Positions 53,980 through 64,000 of a stretch of DNA of 64,000 nucleotides are shown here, piece by piece (within the stretch, counting starts at the first letter, position 1; each line of letters opens with the position of its first letter). A program made the position numbers and the translations under genes. The notes under the pieces are model-generated. The model was not told the DNA's origin, did no database searches, and was given only the letters and a program-made list of their open reading frames with translations. Source of the DNA: Triticum aestivum. Lineage: Eukaryota; Streptophyta; Magnoliopsida; Poales; Poaceae. The stretch is from contig NC_057802.1 in the NCBI RefSeq assembly GCF_018294505.1, positions 313,896,209 to 313,960,208 on the forward strand, in the 5' to 3' direction.

Positions 53980-54014
53980 CTGATACGCCTCCAACGTATC
54001 TAGAATTTTTTATT
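53980..54014 (+). repeat. Start of the 3' LTR of the plus-strand Gypsy element, interrupted
   Basis: TGATACGCCTCCAACGTATC and 15 more bases match the 5' LTR start at 47643. The next element begins at 54015. Confidence 0.75.
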
Positions 54015-55483
54015 TGTGACGCCCCCGATTCGATCGTACACTAGTCATACAAGCAAACGTGTACGATCAAGAACAGGGACTTACAGGAAGATATCACAAC
54101 ACAACTCTAAAAATAAAATAAGTCATACAAGCATCATAATACAAGCCAGGGGCCTTGAGGGCTCGAATACAAGTGGTCAATCATAGACGAGTCAGCGGAA
54201 GCAACAATATCTGAGTACAGACATAAGTTACACAAGGTGCCATAAGATGGCTAGCACAAACTGGGATACATATCGAAAGAGGCGCAAGCCTCCTGCCTGG
54301 GATCCTCCTAAACTACTCCTGGTCGTCGTCGGCGGACTACACGTAGTAGTAGGCACCTCCGGTGTAGTAGGAGTCGTCGTCCGTGGCGCCTGGCTCCTGG
54401 GCTCCAACATCTGGTTGCGACGTCCGACAAGAATGGAACGGGGGGAAAGAGGGAGCAATGCAACCGTGTGTACTCATCCAAAGTACTCGCAAGCAAGGAT
54501 CTACACTACATATTCGTTGGTATCAAGGAAATGGGTAGTATTTGTGGACTGAACTGCAGAATGCCAGAATAAGAGGGGGATAGCTAGTCCTATCGAAGAC
54601 TGCGCTTCTGGCAACCTCCATCTTGAAGCATGTAGAAGAGAGTAGCTGGTAAGTTCACCAAGTATCATCGTATAGCATAATCCTACCCGGCGCTCCCCTC
54701 CTCGTCGCCCTATGAGAGAGCAACCACCGGGTTGTATCTGGCACTTGAAAGGTTGTGTTTTATTAAGTATCCAGTTCTAGTTGTTATAAGGTCGGAATAC
54801 AACTCCGGGTCGTCCTTTTACCGAGGGACACGGCTGTTCGAATAGATAAACTTCCCTTCAGGGGTGCACCACATTACCCAACACGCTCGATCCCTCTGGT
54901 CGGGCACACTTTCCTAGGTCATGTCCAGCCTCGGAAGATCAACACGTCGCAACCCTACCTAGGTACAACAGAGAGGTCAGCACGCCGGTCTAAATCCTAA
55001 GCACGCAGGGGTCTGAGCCCAGCGCCCATTGCACACCTGTATGTTGTGAGGGCGGCCGGTGAGCAGACCTAGCAACCTCCATTACAAAGGAAGTTGTGTT
55101 ACACGGTCCAACCCAGCGCGCGCTGCTCAGTCGCTGACGTCAAGAAGGCTTCGGCTGATGCCACGACGTCGAGTGCCCATAACTGTTCCCACGTAGTTGG
55201 TTAGTGCGTATAGGCCAATGGCCAAACTCAGATCAAATATCCAATCTCGTTAAGCATGTTATTTTGAAGTAACCGCGGACGCCGACCAAGGCCAGGCCCA
55301 CCTGTCTCCTAGGTGGTCACTACCTGCCTTGTCGCTCCGCCACAAAGTAACAGTCGGGGGCCTTCGGGAACCCGGGCCCACCACTACCGGGATGGAACCA
55401 CCTGTCCTTTCAGCCCCCACATCGAAATCACTTGCGGGTACTCTACGAGCCGACCCGACTTTAGTCACATCATGTAACCTGTA

Positions 55484-55520
55484 TTGTATGTATGTATGTA
55501 TGTATGTATGTATGTATGTA
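55484..55520. repeat. TATG microsatellite
   Basis: About nine perfect tetranucleotide units, (TATG)n. It lies inside the giant LTR, so length variation would be LTR-copy specific. The right LTR does not reach this point within the window. Confidence 0.9.
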
Positions 55521-56387
55521 TAAACCCGCGATCACCTCCCGAGTGATCACGACCCAATAATATAGCATGGCAGACAGACAAGAATGTAGGGCCACTGATG
55601 GAAAACTAGCATCCTATCCTAAGCATTTAGGATTGCAGGTAAGGGTAACAACTATAGCAACAATGACAGGCTATGCAGCAGAATAGGATTAACCGAAAGC
55701 AGTAACATGCTACACTACTCTAATGCAAGCAGTAGAGAGAAGAAATAGGCGACATCAGGTTGATCAAGGGGGGGCTTGCCTGGTCGCTCGGGCAAGAAGG
55801 AGGGGTCGTCGTCGATGTAGTCGATCACGGGGGTATCGACAGCGTCTCGGGGTCTATCGGAAAGAAGTAACGAAGGGGGAACACAATAAATGAAAGAGCA
55901 ATCAAAGCGTCACAAAGCATATCAAGGCAATACGCGGTGCTAGGGGTGACCTAACGCGGTACTAGGTGCTGCTGGCGAAGGGGGAAAACATCCAGGAAAG
56001 TATCCCCGGTGTTCGGCGTTTTCGAACAGACAGACCAGAGGGGACGGTTGCACTTCGCTCTTCTAGGGACGCGTGGCGGACGAACGGACTGCGTATTTGG
56101 ATACGTCTCGTCGATCTGAGCAACTTTCCTATACAAAGTATTTTCATCCGAGTTACGGATTATTTTATATTAATTTTCAAAGTTTGAATTCATTTTCTAA
56201 ATTATTTTAATTCAAAAATTAAATAGTTAGATGCTATGGGTACACATAAGTGTACCCAGAGGTATACACATGGGGCTGACTGGTGGGGATAGGGGGCTGA
56301 GTCAGCAGTCAAAGTTTGACCGTTGACAGGTCAACCTAACCAGTAGGTACCACATGTCATTAACCAGTTATTTAACTGTTCCCGAAT

Positions 56388-57113
56388 CCATAAAAGTATT
56401 CAATCCGATAACAACGAAATCTCAAAGGGAAAAACTCAATTCATCACAACAAGATAGAGAGGGAAAAACACCATATGATCCGACTATATTAACAAAGCCT
56501 GCGATACATCAAGATCGTGACATCTCAAGAACACGAGAGAGAGAGAGAGAGATTAAACACATAGCTACTGGTACAAACCCTCAGGCGTGAGGGTGGACTA
56601 CTCCCTCCTCATCGTGGTGGCCGCCGGGATGATGAAGACGGCCACCAGAGATGATTCCCTCCTCCGGCAGGGTGCCGGAACAAGGTCTAGGTTGGTTTTC
56701 GGTGGCTACAGAGCCTTGCGGCGGCGGAGCTTCTAATCTAGGTTAACTTCTGATGGTTTCTCTATTTATAGGATTTTTTGGCGTTGGTTTCACACTAATA
56801 TGGGCCTCGAGGTGAGCACAACCCAGCGGGGTAAGCCAGGCCCACCAAGCACGCTCTGGTGGGTTGTGCCCTCCTCGTGGCTCTTCTGGCCCTCCCATGA
56901 AGCTTCGGGGGTCTCTTTTGTTCCAAAAAATCTTCAAAAAGTTTCAGCTCATTTGGAGAACTTTCATTTCTGCACAAAAAACAACACCACGGTAGTTCTG
57001 CTGAAAACAGCGTCAGTCTGGGTTAGTTCCATGCAAATCATACCAAAACCATACAAAATTGTTGTAAACAAGGCATGAATACTTCATAAATTATAGATAC
57101 GTTGGAGACGTAT
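56388..57113 (-). mobile_element. Nested Gypsy LTR fragment
   Basis: Matches the LTR at 41330-42074 in order: AGAGCAAGACTCAATTC/AAGGGAAAAACTCAATTC, a GA run, GGTGGCCGCCGGGATGATGA, GGTAGTTCTGCTGAAAACA, and ends ATACGTTGGAGACGTATCA at 57113, the intact TGATACGTCTCC terminus. The other end is truncated. No internal region, so a solo or partial LTR inserted in the giant LTR. Confidence 0.75.
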
Positions 57114-58536
57114 CACAGGCCCCAACAGGGGATTTTGCACGCGCGCTCAGACAGAGGGGCGCCGGTCGCGGCAGCACTTGGCCAGCAGGAGGGCTTCATG
57201 CGCGACGGACAGGGGCGAGCCGGGATGGCACACAGGAGCGAGCTGCGGCCATGGCGGACGTGAGTGGGGATGGAGGAGAAGCGCCGTCAGCAGGGCGGCG
57301 GGCGACTACGGCAGCGGCGCGATAGGTGCGGCCGAGAACCGGCGGGGAGGGGAGGGAACGCGCGGGCGGCGCGGCTGGGAAGCATGCAGGCGGGCCGCGG
57401 TGCAGCAGCTGCAGTATGCAGGCAGGAGCGGTACAGCGAGCGCGGGAAAATGGGGCATGGGCGTCAACGGGGGAGGGCGCAATTTGGCAATCGGGCCAGC
57501 GGAGGACGGCGTCGCAGGAGGGAGAGGAGGCCGGGGTGCAATCAGCGCAGTGCTGGCGCACGTACGGGGCAGAGATTAGGGGCGCGCGGGCGCAAGCAGG
57601 AGCAGAGCTCCGGGCGCATGGTGGAACAACGACGTATGGCCACGAATTCGAAGGGGGCAAGCTGGCGGATGGAGGAGAGCTCACTTTGAGCCTGTAGATG
57701 AACAAGGTGGGATCGGGGAGGCTCCGGTCAGGCGAATCATTGACAAGCGCTCCAGTGCCCGAGGATGATGACGACGGCGATCCAGCGATGCGACGGGGGT
57801 GGGCTCGATCTGGTCCTTGTAGATGAAGCAGCGAGCAGCGGAGGTTATTCTGGACGTGCTAAGTCGACGTGGGGTCAAGGTTGGTCATGGCTGCGAGGTG
57901 CTCCATGGCCACGGTGACGTTCAAGCCCGATCCCGATTGGATCGGGGGAGAGGGAGAGTGGGGGCGAGAGTAGGGGGGAGTGGGGGTGTCGGTGCCTAGG
58001 GTTTCGGCACCAGGGGTTAAGGGACTGGGGATGGGTCGGCCTGGCATGTGGCTGGGCCGAGGCCCAGTGGGAGCAGGGCCTTTTGGCCTTTTATTTATTA
58101 TGTTTTATTTTTTACCTTTTCTTTTTCTATTTTCTTTTATTTCTTAATAGTTTATAGTTTTACCAAAAGAAAACCCCATAACTAAAATAGAGTTACAATT
58201 CCAACTACTTCCACAAAAAGTTTTACCCCTGAACAAAATAGTTTAGTATTTTATAAAATCAAAAAGGCATTTATTTAATTGTTTTACCTACTGTTTTAAT
58301 TACTTAAGTGCATTTAAATCTTTTATAAAAATGTGGTTTCTCAATCATAATTACCTATGCATTATCTGGCACAACCTGAACAATTTAGTTTGTATATTTG
58401 AAAACTTTTGTTGTTAGCCTTTGTTTTAAAGTTTAATTTGAATCGGTTTCGAATCAACGCGAGTTAATTACAATAACCGAGGTGACATGTCATCATTAGT
58501 AGAGGTTCACTCTAGCTTAATTACCCGGGCGTTACA

Positions 58537-58546
58537 ATTCTCCTCC
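58537..58546 (-). promoter_or_regulatory. Polypurine tract of the giant-LTR Gypsy element
   Basis: Plus-strand ATTCTCCTCC, i.e. GGAGGAGAAT directly before the 3' LTR on the element strand. Confidence 0.75.
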
Positions 58547-61500
58547 ACTACAAGAAATCTCGTCCCGAGATTTAAGAGGGGGAGTACAGGGGAAAGTTCT
58601 GGTTACGAAATTCTAACGAGCCTTCTGGGTCTTGGTTGATCTTCTCGAAGATCCCTTCCGTTGACGTCTGCATTCCTCTGCTCCAGGTCATCATGATGAA
58701 GTCGTAATCCTTCCTTCGGGAGCTCCATCGTACTTACAAATAGACAAGGGGCGGCTCGCCAATGGTAGAATGCTATAAGGGGTAACGTCATCATACTTCG
58801 GGTGGTGATTCATGAACGAACAAATGAGTATCTCTCGAGTTGAACAAATGAAATGCATTGAGAGCAAGGTAAGAAGGTACAATGAGGAGTTCCAGGCGGA
58901 TAGACAATCGTTCGATGTAAAAAAAGAGTATGAAAGGGGTTCAAAGCATCAAGATTAAGTATTGCATCTGATAACGGAATAGATCACTAGGAAGGTGGCT
59001 CGTGAATTACACACAACGCCAAGCGTGAGGAATAACCTTGGGAACAAGGATGTACAGGACAGTCAGGTTTCGATCATGTGGAACTATGGGTTATGGGCCC
59101 ATCATGCGGGTTAAAGGTAGGAAGGGCGCTGACATCTTGCACGGTCATGATATCAAGGCATGTCAAAAAATAGTCTGTCTATTATGTCGACAACAACATC
59201 AGTACCAAGGGCGAGGGACGAAGAGAACCATTTTCCTGCTCGTTGAACGAGGCATACCAATAGGCAAAGTTCTTGTCCATCGGTGGTTACCGGAATGTCA
59301 TCAACAATAGTAACAGGGTCTTAGTCACAGAGTGGTACAATGAGGTGCTTACCTAAGAAAGGAATTATCATTGCTCAGTTAAGTAGATTACAAGAAAGGT
59401 TAAACAACAGAGTGGAAATGAAAACACATTTATCAGGTTAAACAGAACAATGCATAGGAAAATGTTTTTAAACACATATTTCAGGGGTATATCCTTCCCA
59501 AGGACAAGCAGAGCATGATATCCATGATAGGATAGAAGTAGAAGACCAGTTAGGTAAGGGGAGAGGAATTTCATGGCATTACCCATACAATGGTGTTTGG
59601 ATAGTTGATCAAGAAACATTTAGCATTGTGCTTCAAATGTGCTTATTGATGAGGAGTACCACATACATGCTTCGATATAGCATTGCAATGGTCTTCAAGC
59701 AAAGGTCGGACTTTGGATACTCAAAGGATTCATCAGGAACAACTTATAGAATAAGTCTTACAATTTCCTCATGGAAGAATAATGGTTAACCTTGCTAAAA
59801 AGGAAGAACTATAACAATAGGTCCTCCGGCCAGGTGTATTAGGCATGACATCACCTTACTAGGTCATATAAAGACCAGTGTTATATCTCATGGAAATATG
59901 TTCCAACGGTCATATCTGACCAAGATTCAGATCTGATTGGTGTCAGGATAACTCTGACTCAGGATGCCTGAGAAGAAAGGTGCAACACAAATTGTCGAGA
60001 TGCCATTGTAAGATTCTCGGGAATTGAATTATGGAAGCGAGTTCCGAAACAAGAGTTCATCATTAAATCAAGGAAAGAATGAGGAGGTGGCCGATGAACT
60101 CAGCGACAATTCAATGAGATTTCCAAAAGACGGATTTCCACAATTATGTGAACAAGGAGATAACTTTTGTCAGATCAAACGATATAATGAGGTATGCTCT
60201 GGGAAAACATACTTGATTAAACATTGGTCGACAGGTGCGCCCGAAATATGGGCAAAGGTAGCCTGATTAATTGTTAGAATGGTCATCCAATAACCGATAG
60301 GCTAAGAATGAACTATCGATCATTAACTTCAAAGCAATAGGGTTGCTAGAAGTGCATAATCCAAACATCACCATTCACTTGTTGGTATCCCGGTTAGAAT
60401 CAAAACGGGGACCAAGAAAGAATGGTGATGCTGAGAAGTATCACTATACCAAGAATTCCAAAGAGGTGGAGAAATCCTCACAACATTCTTGATACAAAAG
60501 ACAATAATACTACAAGGTAGAACATAACCTAAGCCAGATAGCAAGGAAATCAAGGTACAACACAAAACATGAACAAGTTTTTGTTGGGGGAAGGCAAGAA
60601 TGTTGTCGATGATAACACAAATCATCGAGGGGGGAGGATGGTATTTCCCATCATGAATTCGATTGATATCCTCGAAGATCTCAAAATGTTGATGATAATC
60701 ATGACACAGTTGTTGAGAGATTTCATGAAGGTGTAATCTATCGGCGATGACATCAAGTCAAAGGAATGATGAAGCGAAAGGTTATTGGAACCACGGCTAC
60801 GGCACATACTCAAAATCAAGCTTGTTGTTAAAGGCGAAATGATATGATCAGGAAAGTCGACGTAAGCTTAGCTCATCGTCGAAAATTGTGCTCCGGCAAG
60901 AAGGACCAGGTAGCACAGTTAAAAAGTTGCGTGATAATGGTATAGCCGATCAGGCTAGGAATGACTTGAAGGATTAATAAACTCATAAGCAACGAAGATT
61001 ACTTAGAGTTATTGAACCGGAGTGCGGGATTGATTCACTTATCAGTGTTCTCGGTTGACAACAACCCAGAACACAGGAAAATTGGAATCGGTGAGAAATA
61101 ACAGTTGATGAAGAACCCGTAAGAAGTTATGCAGTTCCATGATATTCTTGAGATACCAGAGTGTAATACTCGACGGTAGATCAAAGTAAAGGTTGGAGAG
61201 GTGCAATGATCTGCAGAAGAGAAGTACTTCAACTTGTCTGAGAAATGGTATTTAAAAGGAGAATATGGCTGGGACCACGATTGCAAAAGGCCAGATCCTA
61301 GATATAAGACAAACTTTTACAAAGGGAATATTTAATTGAAGGGAAGCTTTAATGATACGATCTACATCGTGTCCATGGGCATGAACAAAAAGTTCAAGGT
61401 CGACTCCCACTTCTCAATGCATAACCTTTCACTCACTTCTCATTTTCGAAGAAGTTGTAGTGTTGAAATTTTATCTGGCAAAATACCAGAAGAGTATGAG

Positions 61501-62727
61501 TCATGAAAACTTTCGAGTTCACACATATTAAGTAAGGCGTAGGTTCAACCCATCGGGGTATCGTAGGAACATATAACACAACCTTCAGGAGTAATAAACA
61601 TAGGCTCAAAAGTAGAGCATGGTTGACAAAGCAGAGGATACAATTTACCAAAGGCATTATATATCCGTGGAAACGCTCACAAGGTTACTGAATAAGACGA
61701 ACACTGTCGGCCGAATTCCAAGAAAGGATCTGGGGGTCCACAAGGGATCTGATGTGAGCATCGGTACTCAACCAGAAGAAGAAGGGTGCAAGGAGATCAG
61801 ATGATAGAAACATCTGACTAATTCAAAGCTCAATTGCAAAGGAATTATGAATTCCAAGTCAAGGGATAAGAAGCAACGCTCTGATTAGGGATGGATAAGT
61901 TGAATAGCCTTAGGGGTACAATCGACGTCAATTTGATTGGTCGAGAACCAGCTCTTGTTCAAACGACGTCTGAGATGGAAGGATCAATCATAGGATCTGA
62001 TTGAGGATTGCGAGCATTCGCAACTTATTGAATCAATGGACTCAAAATGATACTGACAAAGGATGCCAATAAGATTGCTATACTTATGGGATTAACCATA
62101 ATGCAAGCAAGCAAGAGTTTCAAGAGCAATAAGCTGCTGAGGATTTTTAGAAGATCGAATAGTATTTTTTGAAGATCCTTGTGAAACACATGAACTAGTG
62201 ATGAGTGGATACTCGTTATGTGCGAGGAATTATATGTAGGGGTATTAATGCGGAAAAGAGCTGCAAAGCGGTGGGCACAAAGGATTCTCGGAATATCGGA
62301 GAATTTTTTCAGGGTATCAAGTAATAACAGGGCAACTGGGAATGAAAGTATGAACCACAAGTGTAAGCAGTTATCCATAAGGATTTATCGATGGTCGGGA
62401 ATAGCACAAGTGGTTGGCACAAAGCCTCGAGAGAATATCGAAGAGTATCTTCAGAATCTTCTGGTGAAGCAGGCCATCATCTGGAATGAAGGGGCTCTCC
62501 GGGAGAGAGTATTTACGAGAACCTAGAGTTAGAGTTAGCAAAACCATTTAACCCGAATAGAAGAGATATCATAATCCCAGAGTATAGAGGAGGAGTAAAA
62601 GATCCTAATACCACCCAATGGCGACGTGGGCCCGTAAGCCACACAGATATGTTAGTAAAACATTTTTCACTGACTAGACTCAACTTCGGCCAAGGAGTTT
62701 GGAAGGGGGATCCCTACAGGCAGTCGG
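58547..62727 (-). other. Internal region of the giant-LTR Gypsy element
   Basis: 4.2 kb with numerous short frames on both strands and no recognised domain. TCTCGTCCCGAGATTTAAG at 58558 is the usual palindromic word just inside the 3' LTR of this group. Likely degenerate or non-coding. Confidence 0.6.
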
Positions 62728-62738
62728 CTCTGATACCA
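62728..62738 (-). promoter_or_regulatory. Primer-binding site (initiator Met tRNA) of the giant-LTR element
   Basis: Reads TGGTATCAGAG on the element strand, three bases inside the LTR end at 62742, complementary to initiator Met tRNA. It proves the minus orientation. Confidence 0.82.
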
Positions 62739-62741
62739 ACT

Positions 62742-64000
62742 TGTGACGCCCCCGATTCAATCATACACGCGAACGTGTATGATAAAGATCACGGACTCAC
62801 GGGAAGATATCACAACACTACTCTAAAAATAAAATAAGTTATACAAGCATCATAATACAAGCCAGGGGCCTAGAGGGCTCGAATACAAGTGCTCGATCAT
62901 AGACGAGTTAGCGGAAGCAACAATATCTGAGTACAGACATAAGTTACACAAGGTGCCATACAATGGCTAGCACAAACTGGGATACAGATCGAAAGAGACG
63001 CAGGCCTCCTGCCTGGGATCCTCCTAAACTACTCCTGGTCGTCGTCGGCGGACTGCACGCAGTAGTAGGCACCTCCGATGTAGTAGGAGTCATCATCGGT
63101 GGCGCCTGGCTCCTGGGCTCCAACATCTGGTTGCGATGTCTGAGAAGAATGGAAAGGGGGAAAGAGGGAGCAATGCAACCGTGAGTACTCATCCAAAGTA
63201 CTCGCAAGCAAGGATCTACACTACATATGCGTTGGTATCAATGAAATGGGTAGTATTTGTGCACTGAACTGCAGAATGCCAGAATAAGAGGTGGATAGCT
63301 AGTCCTATCGAAGACTACGCTTCTGGCAACCTCCATCTTGAAGCATGTAGAAGAGAGTAGCTGGTAAGTTCACCAAGTATCATCGTACACCATAATCCTA
63401 CCCGACGTTCCCCTCCTCGTCGCTCTGTGTGAGAGCGACCACCGGGTTGTATCTGGCACTGGAAAGGGTCTGTTTTATTAAGTATCCAGTTCTAGTTATC
63501 ATAAGGTCGGAATACAACTCCGGGTCGTCCTTTTACCGAGGGACACGGCTATTCGAATAGATAAACTTCCCTGCAGGGGTGCGCCACATTACCCAACATG
63601 CTCGATCCCTCTGGCCGGGCACACTTTCCTGGGTCATGTTCGGCCTCGGAAGATCAACACGTCGCAGCACTACCTAGGCACAACAGAGAGGTCAGCACGC
63701 CGGTCTAAATCCTAAGCGCTGAGTGGTCTAGGCCCATCGCCCATTGCACACATGCACGTTGCGAGGGCGGCCGGGGAGCAGACCTAGCAACCTACATTAC
63801 GAAGGAAGTTGCATTACGCGGTCCAACCCGGCGCGTGCCACTCAGCCGCTAACGTCAAGAAGGCTTCAGCTGATACCATGACGTCGAGTACCCATAACTG
63901 TTCCCACGTAGTTGGTTAGTGCGTATAGGCCAGTGGCCAGACTCAGATCAAATATCCAGAACTCGTTAAGCGTGTTATTTTGAAGTAACCGCGGACGCCG
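62742..64000 (-). repeat. 5' LTR of the giant-LTR Gypsy element, continues past the window
   Basis: Co-linear with 54015-55280 apart from a ~10-bp deletion near 62765 and scattered substitutions. The window ends inside it. Confidence 0.85.

Larger units (their letters stand above)
47643..54014 (+). mobile_element. Gypsy-type element with gag and protease only (Fatima-like LTR)
   Basis: 5' LTR 47643 to ~49250, PBS 49258-49274, gag-protease 49465-51548, ~2.4 kb without ORFs, 3' LTR start at 53980 (TGATACGCCTCCAACGTATC), interrupted after ~35 bp by another Gypsy element. The LTR opens TTATACGTCTCCAACGTATC and resembles the Triticeae Fatima group (blocks TTCCATGCTATTATATTACC, TTTTGCGGTGTGTTTGTTG, TAGCGGTCGATGTGTGGAGT). 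RT, RNase H and integrase are absent, so the element needs a helper. The rest of the 3' LTR is expected beyond the window. Confidence 0.75.
54015..58536 (-). repeat. 3' LTR of the giant-LTR Gypsy element (contains a nested LTR fragment)
   Basis: ~4.5 kb, ~3.8 kb after removing the nested fragment. It includes a (TATG)n microsatellite at ~55484-55520 and a GC-rich part at 57114-58070 whose frames are low-complexity. It begins and ends with the inverted pair TGTGACGCC/GGCGTTACA. Confidence 0.75.
54015..64000 (-). mobile_element. Gypsy-type element with giant LTRs, no coding capacity seen
   Basis: On the minus strand: 5' LTR (62742 to beyond 64000), PBS (62728-62738), 4.2-kb internal region (58547-62727), polypurine tract (58537-58546), 3' LTR (54015-58536). 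LTR ends are TGTAACGCCC and GGGCGTCACA on the element strand. The internal region has no frame longer than ~120 codons and none resembles gag or pol. This fits a large non-autonomous derivative (LARD type). The compared LTR parts are roughly 92-95% identical by eye, so it is older than the Angela insertion, or its LTRs have diverged. Confidence 0.75.

Noticed and set aside
57178..57705. Several 120-170-codon frames on both strands
   Set aside because: GC-rich LTR sequence open in many frames at once, with no domain.

Overview
The window is plant nuclear DNA, almost certainly from a Triticeae grass (wheat, Aegilops or barley type). The reasons are an Angela/WIS/BARE1-type Copia element with its characteristic LTR, Stowaway MITEs with the 'CTCCCTCCGT' end, Harbinger elements with 'GGCATCTCCAAC'-type ends, a Sabrina-like Gypsy LTR, and nested Gypsy elements primed by TGGCGCC(G/T)TTGCCGGGG. 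There are no bacterial operons, rRNA, CRISPR arrays or convincing tRNAs. Everything here was read by eye; family names come from recognition, not from a database search.

Layout. 1-630: probable LINE 3' tail. 814-~3155: decayed PIF/Harbinger carrying a SANT/Myb-like ORF. 3413-8604: complete but mutated Copia element on the minus strand with very short LTRs and a perfect 5-bp target duplication. 9314-11002: second Harbinger with a SANT-like ORF, itself hit by a 419-bp fold-back MITE (10-bp target duplication). 11006-13293: further Harbinger, LINE and Gypsy LTR fragments. 13294-18770: low-copy-looking DNA with small MITEs and one plausible two-exon host gene on the minus strand (16579-17252, 197 aa, 4 x 15-aa repeats). 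19416-~23750: a gene-like, apparently non-coding, multi-exon locus on the plus strand whose exons repeat a GGAACTGCACAAA motif. 24339-26818: four degenerate copies of a ~0.65-0.9 kb unit, cut by an Angela element (26819-35030).

The second half is nested transposons. Angela has nearly identical LTRs but a broken gag-pol and a 3' LTR lacking its last ~509 bp. It abuts a CACTA-like element (35031-41022) that carries an alanine-rich coiled-coil ORF and a three-exon GRF-type zinc-finger gene instead of a visible transposase. That element ends inside the 3' LTR of a minus-strand, probably non-autonomous Gypsy element (41023-47642), which encodes a zinc-knuckle protein and a 434-aa Asp/Asn/Tyr-rich protein. 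A related plus-strand Gypsy element (47643-54014) with gag and protease only lies head to head with it. Its 3' LTR is interrupted after ~35 bp by a minus-strand Gypsy element with giant LTRs (54015 to beyond the window end), which in turn contains a further LTR fragment (~56388-57113).

The coding content is therefore mostly transposon-derived. The loci that may matter to the host are the two-exon gene at 16.6-17.3 kb, the repeated-exon locus at 19.4-23.8 kb, and possibly the GRF zinc-finger gene inside the CACTA-like element.
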